From positions 62,001 to 126,000 of the forward strand of contig JAKOGH010000743.1 of assembly GCA_024811115.1 (NCBI GenBank): a stretch of DNA of 64,000 nucleotides, in the 5' to 3' direction. Below, in pieces: positions 36,004 to 49,783 of the stretch. Both the position numbers and the translations under genes were made by a program. Position 1 is the first letter of the stretch. The number at the start of each line of letters is the position of its first letter. This DNA is from Terana coerulea (lineage: Eukaryota > Basidiomycota > Agaricomycetes > Polyporales > Phanerochaetaceae). Under the pieces are notes generated by a model. That model worked only from the letters and a program-made list of their open reading frames with translations, searched no databases and was not told the origin of the DNA.

Positions 36004-39000
36004 TCATTCCCGCTCATCATCGCCCTCCCCATCCATATCTTCCTCCTGGATTGCAGGGAGTACTTCGCGCCTGCGCCGTGGCAAGTTGACGTGCTGAGTG
36101 TGGCCGCCATACTTCCTTCGTTTCGGGTCCTGCTCCTCCCCTTCTTCGGATCCCTTGCGCTTGACGCCAGTAGAAGGGTTTTTCTGGTAGGCACCAATCA
36201 TCAACATGAGGCCCGCGTGCTGGTCAACGGTCTTGTCGTTGAGGGCGAGGCCGAGGTCCTGCGGATGGCCTTCTTCGTCGAAGAACACGGAGCAAAACGC
36301 GCTTATTATGTGTTCATGGTTGTCCAAGACTCGCTTGGCCTCGGGGTCTCGGGGCGGATGCTCCGGTTCGGGATCGTCGTGCTCATAGTCGGAGTCGTGA
36401 GCGTCGGCGGCGCGCTTGGACACCACTAGCGAGGTTGACGCCACGTTGCGCGGTCGCTGCAACCCAAACTGGTCGAACATCTTGGCAGGATCGACGAAAC
36501 CGCTACTGCGCGCACTTGGTTTGCGAGTGGCTTGGGGGCGGGTAGCTGGCGCAGGGGAAGATGGATCCTCTCTTGAAGCCGCGTCGCCGGTATTGACCGG
36601 TCTCACCGCGAAACGACGGTAATCGGAGTAGTCGATAGCTCTATAGTGCTCATACGGCAAGTCGTAGAGGTTGTTCAACAACATCGCCAACGGAACCACC
36701 TTCCCTCCAACGCGGTTCAACCGAAGCGGGGGAGTGCCGTCGCTAACCCGGGCCATCTTCGTGACGCCACCTGACCACCATCCATTCTCGCATTCGAATT
36801 CCTCGTTGAACAAATCATCGACCATCTTCGCGAGCTGTTTGTTCCCCGCGTTGTGCTCTTTGATGACCTGGTAAGAGGGATTCGGAGGGTACTGGAGAGT
36901 CATGCGATGGCGGTGGAAGCGAGAAGCGAGCTGGATGAGCACGTAGATGAACGACTCGAGATCATCCGCGACTTCGTGTGGCTTCTTCGGATACCGGAGG
37001 GACAAAGCTGACATATACTGCCAAGTTCCCTGCGTCATGTGAGCCATCACATCCGTCCATAAACTAAGAAATCAAAGCTTACCGATCGGCCAGCTTGCGT
37101 AGCCTCCCTGGTGAGATCCTTGCGGTACTTACACAGGTCCCAGTCCGTCAGGAATCCCTTGGGCGAGTCGATGGAGGATTCCACGTCAATCATGATGTTG
37201 CCCAGGCTGACGTCACGGTGCAACACCCCTCCTTTCTCCCAAGCTTGTTGATGACCTACGTCCTGGTGAGTGCACAGGTCGCGCAGCAAGATGATACCCC
37301 TGACTTACCCATAATCGCATGCAAGACGACCGTCATCAATTCTTGGGTGTCCTCGTAGGTGTCAAGCGAACGGCCGATCTCCTTGAGCACGACGCGACAA
37401 TGACGGCGCTGTGAGACCGTCTTTCCCTCTTGCATGACATCTTGCGCGAGAGTCACCTGAGACGAGTCATTCTCACCGACATCTCCTCCAGCTACCATGG
37501 TGGCAATGCACTGAATATTTAGCCCGTTCAAATGCGCATAGATCTCCGCCTCGGAGGGAACGTTCGGTTTTATCGACCTCCATTGATCCTTGAGGAACGT
37601 TAGGCGGCCCTCCACTATATCGTAAGCAATGTACGCTCGTGTAGCACGTCCCGTGGGAGAATATTGGCCAGAGATGTACCGGCCAATAAGATACCCACGG
37701 CGTTTTCGACTGTTGGAGCCGGAGCGAGTCGCTACCTTGGTCTCCGAGTGCGGCGTAGCTACAGGATCGCATCCGACCTACCCGATGTGTCAATCAAGCC
37801 TTATTGTAGAAGTATATCGAAGCCCAGCTCACCTTGTATATGGGGTATTCCCCCATATTCGCGAGCATGTGAGAATGGTACGCCTTGAGATCTGCATTCT
37901 CGGTCTTGTAGGCTTTGAGTCTCTTAATGTCAAGCGGGCCGGCGAGGGTTGCCGTGGAGTCGTATCCTTGAGCGGCACGGCCTGCCTTAGCGAGACGGTA
38001 GACGAAATTCAGCAGTTTCAGAGGCTCCTTCGTGAGGTTGATGGGTACTGAGACGATAGAGCCAGCACGGTCCCAGCGGAAAAGCCGAGCGTAGTTGCCT
38101 GCCACGTAGATCGTGAAGACATGCGTACGATGTTGGCGGAGCTGGACCTCTATCGCGTACTTCGCATTTTGCGCACGAGCTTCCCGTCCCTTGTCAGTGT
38201 TGTGGAGAAACTTCCCCTTCTGCCTGAAAAAGAAACCGGACTCCGAGTCGTTGGGTTTGCACTCCATTGCGACGACAATCCAAGGCCATGCTACACGCGC
38301 CACGTGCTTCCTGTGAGTTCTCGGTTGTTTCTTCAATTTCTTTTCAGTGTACTCGTATGCCGCTCTCGCCGCATCGCTGTCCTGGTACCACACGACGTCT
38401 GGCCGCATGTCGTTTTCTCCAGATTCACGTATATCTGAAACGTCCTTGAACACGTCGCTAGACTTGGCCTTCTTCAACACGGCATTGAGCACCTCGCACT
38501 GTTGCAGTTGGTTCGTACATAATGAGCATGTGATATGCGGATGAGAGTAGGCAACTCACCAGAATGGGATACATCTCTACTTCCTTCGGACTTGACCCAA
38601 AGCCTCGAAAGCTGCTTTATCTTCTGCGACACTCGGGCAGGCATATCTGGACCTGGGACGGTCTCCAAAAACCTCTCATACTCCACTTCCACGTATTTCT
38701 TATCCATGTATTGGTTCAGCTTCACAACGAAACGCGGGGTCCTTGGGATGTGTGCCGAACGATGCGGGGCCTGGGTTCTTCGGAGTTCCTCCGTAACCGC
38801 CAGCGACGTGCGCAGGAGTACCAAGGTCGCCTTCTGGACGGGATAAAGTGCGATCCCACGTATCACGGTCTTGACTGGGGTTGAATGCCGAAGGCACCTT
38901 GAACTTTCGCCGCTGCCGATGTTCGCTGTTTCCGCCTTGCGAAGAAAGTGGCGGGTCCGCCCCGTGTTCCGCCCCGTCTGCTGTTACTTGCTGAGGGCTC

Positions 39001-39186
39001 CAGGAGGCTTCGTCGTCCCTGCCTCCTCCTTCGTGTATGCTTTCTTCCAGGTTCAGATTCCGATTCCGTAGACTCAAGGCAGAGACGGTCGTCGTCGGAG
39101 ATGGAAGATTCGTCGCTTGACGTGTGCTCGCTGACTTGAGTGACTGAGGGGTTCACCTGGAAGTCGCCGCCAGAATCAGGACCCAT
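36004..39186 (-). CDS. FunK1 fungal-type protein kinase
   Basis: A member of the FunK1 family, a kinase-like group expanded in multicellular fungi, of unknown substrate. The conserved N-terminal half includes DVVWYQDSDAARAAY (about 38400), IVVAMECKPND and FVYRLAKAGRAAQGYDSTAT. The kinase core has a lysine strand around FLKDQWR (about 37590), the catalytic loop HRDVSLGNIM (37198-37225), the metal-binding TDWDLC in place of DFG (about 37140) and the family hallmark GTWQYMSALSLRYP (about 37020), followed by HEVADDLESFIYVLI. An acidic Asp/Glu/Arg-rich tail ends GEGDDERE at 36004. The start is uncertain: ATGs at 39186 (MGPDSGGDFQV, acidic) and 39077 (MSLRNRNLNL) are in different frames, and the frame changes again near 38800, so a small intron or indel is present there. 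It lies between two ABCC paralogues on the same strand, with no sign that the three are functionally linked. Confidence 0.85.
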
Positions 39187-39829
39187 GCCGTTGAGAAGAA
39201 CGATATGTGCTTACCCACGTTCAAGAGAAAAGTATTTACGTGGCAATGCGGCGACGCGGTACAGGCCCCCACTTCTGGATGCGTCAGGGAACAATTACGC
39301 ATGGCTCTGAGCGGACTTACAAAATCAAGGGTTGGGCCCCTATCCTGCGGCCTTCAGACCTTCTAAGTGGCCAATGCAGACGTTATTGTAGCTCGGATTG
39401 TAGGAAGAGTTCCAATTTGTGCGTTGTATGTGTGGCTTCAACGAGTCCAGCACTCGCGAGCAGAGGCTGAGTGAGACGTGGTAATTTCAGGTGCCAGTGG
39501 GTTCCGTGGGGAGGCGAGGGTTGGCCAAAGCAGATGGACAGAGTTAGTGGAGATAGTGGTGAGACACAACTGGTGCGCTACCCTCTCCCTAGTTTCGATC
39601 TGGTCGTTATCGCCTTTGTTCTCGCTCGGGCCATCATGATTGGACCTACTAGACATAGGCGCCCCAACATCCCATTTTCAACGGCGGCCTTGTGGCGTTA
39701 CGGATCAAGCGAGCTCGGCAACTGCCGGTCGAAGTCAGTAGAAACTTGGATACCGACAGATGAGCAATAGGCAGTCCTTGAGCGCACATTACAAGCAGTC
39801 AACGAATACGTATGAAAATAGTCTATCGT
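39187..39829. other. Intergenic region between ABC3 and FunK1
   Basis: About 640 bases holding the 3' untranslated region of ABC3 and the promoter of FunK1, both minus strand. No gene or repeat is recognised. Confidence 0.45.
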
Positions 39830-42800
39830 CTAGGTGCTACCGGACGCCATGTGGTAAAGTTTTTCCTTGTCCCCGCTGGCGTCCACGAGAGACCGAAGGA
39901 AGCCATCCTTGTTGTTCAGCAACTCGCGAGGCGGGCCAAATTCGACGATGCGACCCGCGTCCAATACCATCTGAAACGCTCACAGAAATTAGATATTGTA
40001 TGTAATGCGCAGTAGTCTGAGGACGTACGATTTTATCCGAGTCCATGATAGTCTGCAGACGGTGCGCGATAGTGAGTAGGGTCACATCTTTCGCGACTTC
40101 TTTCCTCAAAGACTCCTGTATGATAGTATCCGTCTCATAGTCTGTTCATTGTGAGTAAATATAGATATGAAATAATCAGACGATACCCTCACCTATAGCA
40201 GAGGTCGCCTCGTCTAGGATGAGCAACCTGCTCTGGCGCACGGTGGCGCGAGCGAGCGCAATAATCTGACGCTGTCCTACAGACAGGTTACCGCCCCCAC
40301 TCGAGATGGTGCTGTCCAGCATGAGTCTATCCTCATCTTCGTCTTTCTGCAGCGAGAACAACCCGGCCGATCTCAATGCGTCGTTGAGCACCGCGTCGTC
40401 GTGCTCTGAGAAAGGGTCCAGATTCTCGCGAAGTGTTCCGGTGAGTAGCTCCGGCTACAAATGCATTAGGAACGAGTGCCAGTGAGTAAACGTAACATGC
40501 CCTCACCACTTGGGGAATGATCGTGACATTCGAGCGGAGGGTGTCCAGGTTGAGAGAATCTGTCGGGACGCCGTCGAAGTAGACTTTTCCCTCCGTCGGG
40601 ATGCAACGCAGCAGCGCCAGGGTCAATGAGCTTTTCCCGCTGCCTGTCCGGCCAACTGCAGAAGACGTTAGCCGCTAATGGTTTTTGAGAACGTTGACGA
40701 CACGCACCGATTCCGACGCGTTCACCAGACTGAATGTTGAACGATATGTTATGCAGCACATTCGGGCCGTCCTAGCACGATACAGTCAGTATCTCAGCTA
40801 AAAATGAATCAGCGCTGGGATGCATACGCCAGAGTAACGCGCAGAGAGACCCTCCACTCTCAGCTCTCCGCTGGCAGGCCAGTACGCCGGCGGCACACCC
40901 TCCTCGGTAGGCTTGGGTTCTTGCTCAATGACGAGATACTGCTGGATCCGCTCCAAGCTGTGACCTGTTGTTAATAAAAATCTGAGGAACGCAGAGCCAG
41001 ATATCACCTGTTGGCTAATAGCTCGTCTGCGCGTTAGCGTCGTCTGATGTCGCAATTCGACACAACTGACGCACCCTCAATCTGGAAACGATTCAACACC
41101 TCGATCCACCACAAGATCATCCCACTGAAGCCGACTAACGTTGGGTCTCAGTCTCCCTCAACCTGTCAAAGGAGAGAAACACACACTAGCCATGGTCAGC
41201 GAGAAACCTATCTCGGACGCGTCTCTGCGTGTTCCGTATACCATGTATGCGGCAAGAGCGGTAGAGAAACAATTTGCAAGAAATCCACTACGGAATGCGA
41301 TCCACCTATTCATCGTATTGAGCCATCGATATATACGAACGATACTGCAAAGGACATACCGATTCAAGTTTCTGTACGTCCTGGCGGCGTTTGTGTATCG
41401 ATCGATGCGGCGGAAGCCTTCCGCCCTAAAGGCAGCCTGTGCACCGTATGCTCGAAGGGAAACTTCGGTCAAAAAGTCAGTCTTGCATACAGCGCGAGCC
41501 CGTAAGCAATACGACGCACCGAGTCCTGAGATAGCAGCGCCAATGTGACCCAACACGGGTGCCTTCGCATTGCTCATCTCTCGCTTCACCGAGAGCTGTG
41601 CCTTCATGTAAAGGTTTCCTAGGGTGACGCCGCCGGCGATGAGGAAAACACCGGGGATAGAAAATATGGGAGAGATGATGACAACTGCGCCGAACTTCAT
41701 AGCCAGATTAAAACCAAAGTCCACCAGGTACCAGAAGGACGATATCGCAGGGCCGTCAACTAGGAGCAAACTGATATGAGAAATGACCGGGCTCGGTTCA
41801 CGCACGCCTCACTAGTCCAAATGTCCTGTGTGCACCGAGCAATGATGCGGGAGGTGGGAGTCTTATCAAGCCATCTGCCAGTTTTAGGTAAGCCGCGGAC
41901 AACAACGGGATCGGCCTGACTCGCACCTCAAAGTTGCATTGAGCACAGTGTCGACCAGCGCTTTATGAATCACTCTCGAAGCTCGTACAGATCCGATCAG
42001 GAAGAACAACGCGTAGCCACCGGCCATCGCCACCAGTGAAGTAGCCACCACGGAAACGTAGAGTGTCAAGTAGCTGCCGAATCAATACATATAAGCCCTA
42101 TGGAATGTAGTGAGAAAGACGTACTATGGAACGGAGACGTCTCTTGGATCGTCGTGGAGCTCATATTGTCGAGCCCACAAACCTAAGACCCACGAGTCCA
42201 GGCAGCGGGCAGCCTGACTGGCCAACATAGCAATGAAGAATACAGCCCAGAACACCCAGAGCCCTGAGCCCTTTGCGGTATTCCCGAGTAGCAGCTTCAC
42301 TGCTCAATGTTAACTTATGACAATGTTGAAGGGATATCGAGACTCGAGGCGTACATGCTGACCAACCAATCCGACCCTCAGAAAGCTCCTCTGCGACAAC
42401 GAGCTTTCCTGTTGGCTTCGTGTCTGCATCTTCGGGCTTCGCCTCTGCAGCGGTCTCCTGTTCTGCACGTTCTATCTGCGACTTTTCTTTGGCGAGAGAG
42501 GCTGCCAGCTTTGCGTCCCTTTCGAGCGCGTTGGTGAGCGAGCCTTGGCTCTTGATCCTGCCGTTGGTGCCCAAAGAGACGACAAATTCCGCGACCGGGT
42601 GCGGCCAGGGCGACATTGTGGGTCTGAAAAAGAAATGTCAAAGTATGCGAGCGAGACGGGCATGTTTGGAACGTACTACTAAAATCACTGTGCGGCCGCG
42701 AACGAGATCGCCTTGAAGGCATTCGTCCACGATCCATTGGGCGGTATGCACATCGAGAGCAGCGAGAACCTGGGTGGAGGGGATTAACGAAACCTGTTGA

Positions 42801-45800
42801 CTGCGAGCGGAAAAACTCACGTCATCTAGAAGCAGGACTTCCGCAGTGGAGTATACAGCGCGAGCAAGTGTGAGGCGGGCCTTCTGTCCACCACTACAAC
42901 AACATAAGCCTTGGATTCCCATGCCCCTGCATGATAATTAGGTGCATACCTTAACGTGACACCCTTCTCTCCGACTTCAGTAGCGTCCCCTGCCTCGAAT
43001 AAGGACAAATCGCGCTCGAGCGCGCACTGTTTAATGACTAGATTGGCAGCATGAGCGACACACGGCATGGTAGGTAGTAGGGAGCTTACCCTTGTTGTAT
43101 CGCCCCTCGTCATACGAGGAGCCGAGCAGAATATTATTCTACACATCCTACAGTAAGTACAAAGGCAGATAGAATGCGTCATAGCACGCACGCGAATGGT
43201 CTCGTTAAGGACCCAAGACTCCTGCGCATGATACGCAATCCCGCCTCCACGAGGGAGGGAAACGTAGGAGTTGGGACCATCAGGAATGTAATGCAGTTCG
43301 CCTACTCATCCGTCTGAGCGAAATAAAACACTAAGCATGATACACACACTCGCCTAATAAAGCCATAAGCAGAGATGTCTTTCCAGATCCCGTCGGCCCG
43401 ACCACCAGGTTGATGTGCCCGCGTTTGAACACCAACTCATCCTTGACAATCAACCTGAAGTTCCGTCGGCTGCCCCCGGGCGTGGTCGCCTCGGAGCTTT
43501 CGCGGTCCCATGTGAAGGAGGCCTCGCGGATCCCCACGACCTGAGGATCTGCCGCAGCAGACGCCTCCTGTAAAATGGCGGCATCCTCGTCGGGTTCAAC
43601 GAAAGAGTCGAGGAGTTCGGTCTGGTTATGCAACGTCAGTATCCGTGATGCACTCCGAGAAAAGTCGCCGACCTTGCGCAGGAAGTCTGTGATACGGTCC
43701 AACGCCACTTTCGCTGTTGTACAAAGCCTTGGTTAGACCTGTGGCAGCGGCGAGTTCCCGGAGTGTATGGGCTGACCTTGTATGCACTGAGGGATGTAGA
43801 ATGTCACGTTCGTGAAATGCAACTGCAACCTTTGGAACACTGCGGATTATAGTGAGATGACGAGCGGCGTATGCACAACTGCAGATCCAGGACGTAACCC
43901 TACCAGCCATGGAGGAAAACACCTTCGACGCTGTATTTGTGTTAGCAAAGCAAGACTCAAGTGTAGTATGACGATTCACCATTCAACGGGCCCTTCATGA
44001 CCAAGGCCTACAAAGCGGTCAGTGAATATCCTCAAATTACTCTACCATTCAGCGCACATATACTACGAACGTCACAACCATGGTCATCAAGGGAATGAGG
44101 GTACTGCGAAGAAAAGATGAGCTCGATCAATGATCCCGGTGAGAAACTGCTGGGACTCACTTGGAAATGTCGTTTAGGAGCTGAAGGGTCTTGAAGGAGC
44201 GCATGGCGACCAGTTCCTCCTGTCGCTTCGCGTCAATGCGCCGGCTCATCCGACCTTCCCATCCGAATAGCTTGACCATGCGGATGGCGCTACCCATTAC
44301 TACAGGGATTTGCTTCAGCAGCGCCACCTCAGAGCCACAGTTCCACACACTGACCTTCGGATATTGTCGAGACTCGAGCATCCGTCTGGTCCGTACTGAG
44401 TATCACTCACTGTGCATAAATCGAAGGTGCGACATACCTTCTTCATCTTCAGCTCGCTCTTGCGGCGAAGGTGCGTGGCGATCACCCCGGGAATAGCCAT
44501 CATGACAATCATGACGCCGATGCCGACGAATGTACTGATCAAACTTGAGTGCAACGGCCACAGGTTGGTGCTACACAACATACCTCCATCCAAGGATTGC
44601 GTACAGGAAAATGACGCTGACGATGATCTGCAGGGGACTAAGCCATACTGCGGCAACGACGTCGATGAGCGTAAGCGCTTCCGTATCTGACCGCCCGCAC
44701 TCACCGACGAGCACAAAGCCTTGTCCGTTCTCGAGACAGTTGATGTCGGTAGTAAGCATGTTGTTGATTTTGCCAATCATATTGCTGTCCTTCGGCGCGC
44801 CTGCCTGCTCCCTTACCTTCTCCGCGCCTTTCGTGTGATCTGTCACTGCGGTACCAGACGAGGCGGCGGTGGTGCTCTCGGCGGTCGATCGCTGGTCAGC
44901 ATCCAGGGTAGCCTCGGTGTGCTCGGCGCTCTCTGCTCCGTTTTCTTCAGCGGTGGACGTCGTCTCTGAGTTAGCGGTGTCGGTCCCGGCGTCGCCGCTC
45001 TTCGGGAGATGCAGCTGTGTCGACGTCGGCCTTAAGTCGGATACGGAGAGAGTGGTCGAAAATCAGCTGAGTGAGGATAGCTTGGAGCCTGGCGAGGTTC
45101 CTCAGCTGCACCATGGTCAGCGATGTGTTGAGTACTGTAGGCAGAGGCACATACAATGACAAACATGTATCGCCCTGACAGGAAGATGCCGGAGGCAGCA
45201 CCCGCAAACATGGCAAGAACCCAGAACCAAGGTCGGATGGTGGCGCCTTCACCATCGGTCTCCAAATAGCTGAATTCGAAAATCAGCCTCTGGGCTGGAA
45301 CCGGTCAGATTTAACCCAACTCACTTCAAAATCCTGTTGATCGCAAGGGGCGAAATGAACGTGGAGGGAACCTGTACACCATGTTACCCCACACCCGTGG
45401 CACACATAATGATCATTTCTTTACCAAGAAAGTCAACATCAGGAAGACTTCGGCGTATTCCCAAACTATCAAGTACGTGTTAGCCTTGGAGCTCAAAACG
45501 GCGTTACGGAACCTAATGTCTCACAATACAGTCTGAGCAATCCAAAGAAGATGTGTTGACTAGCAGTCTTCTCCATCGGGTCAAGGTACTTTGGCTTTAT
45601 TGATAAATGATCGCATACACCAGGCCGGTGACTACGTACGGGGTATGCTTGCCTAACCATATACTTCATTTGGTCAGTGTCGCACATCGGCGGCAGCTGT
45701 TCCATGGTAATATGAGGCGTGCGGCATCCCAGCGCAATAATCGGGTCCAGGAAGTCGTAGAAAATCATGGAGAAGATAGATGCGGTCTGCTCCGGGTTCG

Positions 45801-46831
45801 GCTCTGGCATGGGATTCTGACCGCATCGTCAGCATTTCCCAGTGACACCTCGACACCTCGGAAATTACCTCAGGATTGCAGGGAACATAGCGCCTCGGCA
45901 CGGTGAGAGGAACAATGACGCCTCCTAGGGTGAGGATACAAATCTTGATCCATAGGAGTGAGCCTTCTGCCCCATCCGCTGGTGATAGGTGGTACGTCGC
46001 GGGTGGCCAGATGTCTCGGTAGGCATACACAACCCAGGTTACCGAAAGGACAAAGGTAGCATGTGATGATGCAACCTCGCTAGAAGTCGCCAGGGCGTAG
46101 ATGCCTAGCAGTGAATTGTATCCCTGAAAAATGTCAGTCATAATTCTACTGTAGGTGCCGTTACACAACTACTTACGTACGTCGCACAGAGACCAAGGTC
46201 AACCCAGGATCTATGCAGGGTTTCCGTCGCGGAGTAGATGGAAAGACCAAGCAAAGCCAATAAGGACAACACGCGTACGGTGTACAGCGTCGCAGCCGTC
46301 TGCCCTCCAAGACGAATAACGCGGCTTTTGACGCGTGCTGAGTCGTCGCTCGGGACGACGTCGTAATCCTCCGTGTTGTGCCTTCGTATTCTGTGCAAGC
46401 CAGTCTGTACGGCCAGCAGCAGAACAGACAAGCAAGAGGCCCATAGCGGGACGAGCAACGGACTCGTAAACCTGGAAGAGGGAAAACATGAGTTGATCAC
46501 GGTGCGCTGTTCACGCATTCGAATTTCGATCTTATATATAGAGAGGAGCGGCCACTTACGCGTCATGTGGGACAATCAGGACAAACAAGCCCCAGTCATG
46601 AGTCGGTACCGTCAAGGGCGACAGGAAGCGACTGACAACGAACAGTCTTTTTCCACCAGGGATGGTCAATTCCACGCATGCCGGCCGGCCCTCGCAGCCG
46701 CGGATGACTCGGAGTTTTAGCGGACGCGAAAGCACATTTACCGCCCCGTCGTCATTCGTACGTAGACGTACACACTCCTCCGTTTCGCAGAAATTGGATC
46801 CCTTTGTCGCCGTGGAAGTTGGTCTAGACAC
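39830..46831 (-). CDS. ABCC full transporter, paralogue ABC3
   Basis: A third ABCC exporter. The first exon ends [15 protein letters not shown] at a GTAAGT donor (46553) and joins in phase to [22 protein letters not shown] after TTCCAG at about 46474; the only upstream ATG in that frame is at 46831, so the start is tentative. NBD1: Walker [10 protein letters not shown] (about 43375-43405), signature [13 protein letters not shown] (about 42895-42850) directly after one intron, Walker B LLLDDV and [11 protein letters not shown]2: Walker [10 protein letters not shown] (about 40630-40655), signature LSVGQRQ (about 40290), Walker [12 protein letters not shown] (40200-40225), H-loop AHRLQTIM (about 40060). 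The stop is at 39830-39832 after LYHMASGST. The TMD1 insert (45040-44770) contains an apparent one-base insertion near 45005: before it the frame reads [15 protein letters not shown], after it [17 protein letters not shown] in another frame. I treat this as a likely sequence error, but in a poorly conserved linker a real frameshift cannot be excluded. Confidence 0.85.
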
Positions 46832-47118
46832 GTTGGAAAGGAGACAAGATGATGGTCGACGACGACAGGGCGAGCGGTGACGCCCCTACGCATCAAAATT
46901 GATCGGAAACAGCCGCTTCTTCCGCATGAGACTGGTAACCGTTCGCGGCTCGCTCGCTGGGTCGCCCTCCCAGCTCCGTACAAATCTGAATATTACAGCT
47001 GTTTGCAATGATAATGGCACCAACTCTACGGGGAAGTTCTGCACAGCTCGCAATTGCAGGTAGTCAAAGATCAAATCGCGTATGTATGACAATAACCCTC
47101 CGAAGAAACACACCAATC

Positions 47119-47930
<812 letters not shown>

Positions 47931-48438
47931 AGTGAGTCCGAACAACTGATACACATGTATAGCGATGGATACGCAGGAGTCATCAGCAAACTCATCAATG
48001 AACTCTATTTGAGCTTTTTAAGAGACCACATGCATTGGCGGATGGTGGCGGACCTTTCGGTCCTTGGGTGTTTTGTTTCGGGTCGGTCGCACAGGGCTTG
48101 TCCTACCCGGATTGGAATCCAAATATTGGCACGGAAGGCACAGATCGGAGCGTAAACTGCTAAACGAACGCTTTGAACAGCCTGGCCGAAGGATTGCGCA
48201 CGAACTGTGACAGCTTGCTTTTGCAAGATACACTGCAGCTCCTGAACGATGAACAGCTCCGTCAGCGTTTTTGACGCGAAATACGATACCAGCCACCACC
48301 TCGGTTCAATCTTAGCATTTGGGCCAAGCTTGCGGACTGGAGAGGCAGCTAAGCTTCGCAGTTTCCGGGCACAAAATTGCAATGCAATGAATGTGGGATG
48401 AAGGTGTATTATGATAGTCTATTCGGGCACGAGGTCTA
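47931..48438. other. Intergenic stretch between the ABC remnant and RIP1
   Basis: About 510 bases that include the 3' flank of RIP1 and the former promoter of the ABC remnant. Open frames on the minus strand (48005-48382) show no recognised family. Confidence 0.4.
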
Positions 48439-49504
48439 TCAACCGATGACGAGCTTGCCCTCCGCTTCGTTGAAGTCGTGCTGAGGTACTTCCAAGTTGA
48501 GCTGCAAACAATGAGCATTTGACACCGCGAAATAGAGCTTTGCAACTTACGGGAGCAGGTCCCTTACGGATACGGCCAGCTGCATAGGAATGTGAGATTG
48601 ATGAGACCCAACTAAATCGACGTTGGACGCACAAATGTCATAGTGAGAACCGTGGCATGGGCAGAACCTGAAGGTGGGAAATAGACAGTCAGCATACATT
48701 ACAATTCATACATGTTGGCTACGCACCATCCTCCGTAGTCACCCGCCTCGCCAATGGGCACACAACCCAAGTGGGTGCAGACACCCAGCATGACCAGCCA
48801 CTCGGGCTTCTTCGCGCGCGACTCGTCGCTCTCGGGGTCGCGCAGCGACTTCCAGTCGGTGTTCTTCGCCTCGTCAATCTCGTCCTGGGTGCGGTGGCGG
48901 ATGAAGACCGGCTTTCCACGCCATTTGATGATGACGTTCTTGCCCTCGGGGATACTGGCAAGCTCGACCTCGACCTTGGCGAGCGCGAGGACGTCGGCGG
49001 AGGCCGCCATCGTGCCGAGGAACTCGGTCACGGTCTGCTTCGCGACCGTCGCGGAAAGGACACCCATGGAGCCGATCATGAAGTACGCCAGGCTGCGGTT
49101 CGTATTCGTCGACTTAGCTTCGTACTTGGAGAAGTCAGGAACGTTAGGGGCATCCTTCACCACGGCAGAGGTCGAGAGAAAACGCTGCTGGTGGTGGCCA
49201 GTGACTTTGGCTGCAAAATCCGAATTACTTCCAAAGCGTACAAATGTAGCAGCTCGAAAGCCCGCGTACCGTTGGCAAATGTTTGCGAAACAATTCCAGC
49301 CGTGGGCTTCAAGGAGGTGCTTCCAGCGAACTTTGCAGGGGTGTCCGCACGGGGGCCAGCGGCGCCATGGGCGTCGTGGTGGGCGTCGTGCTCGGCGCCG
49401 CGAGCACGGAGGTTGAGGAGGGGCGCATAGGGCACACCGGAGGCGAGGGTTCGCACTGTCGGCGGTGCACTGACGGCTTTTCTGAGGACGCTGGCGGAGG
49501 CCAT
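48439..49504 (-). CDS. RIP1: Ubiquinol-cytochrome c reductase Rieske iron-sulfur subunit
   Basis: The Rieske subunit of mitochondrial respiratory complex III, carrying electrons from ubiquinol to cytochrome c1 through a 2Fe-2S cluster. The start at 49504 gives MASASVLRKAVSAPP, a basic, Ser/Ala-rich mitochondrial presequence; an upstream ATG at 49558 would add 18 residues. After an intron near 49270-49212 the protein continues KVTGHHQQRFLSTSAVVKDAP, then the membrane anchor SLAYFMIGSMGVLSATVAKQ and the hinge. The cluster-binding motifs are CTHLGC (about 48762-48779) and CPCHGSHYD (about 48640-48665), giving the two Cys-His pairs plus the two disulfide cysteines. The last exons read SGRIRKGPAPV and NLEVPQHDFNEAEGKLVIG and end at 48439. 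Four short introns separate the exons. All key residues are present and no frame break was seen. Confidence 0.95.
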
Positions 49505-49783
49505 GGCGGACGAATAGGTGATGCTCAACGCTGCCTCCGTCGGGCTCAGAGAGCCCACTCGCGGTCGCTGCTGAAGTTCCCACGGTCACGCACCCGATCC
49601 GCTCCGCAAACGCCGTCCACTTAAAGTCCATCCATTTGAGTCCATCCGCCTTGTGTGCCTGCAACCCAAGTAAAAAGCTCTATTCTGGTCTATGCGGTGG
49701 TATCGAATGTCCTATGGTACAGTAATCCCAATGTCCTCATAATAATAATAAATCTATAGATATTCTCGCGTAAGAGTGGAACG

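Noticed and set aside
36004..39186. FunK1 as a defence or selfish element inserted into the transporter array
   Set aside because: FunK1 genes are abundant and scattered in agaricomycetes; no terminal repeats or target duplications flank this copy.
48100..48300. Possible tRNA or small gene between the ABC remnant and RIP1
   Set aside because: No cloverleaf could be drawn and no domain was recognised.
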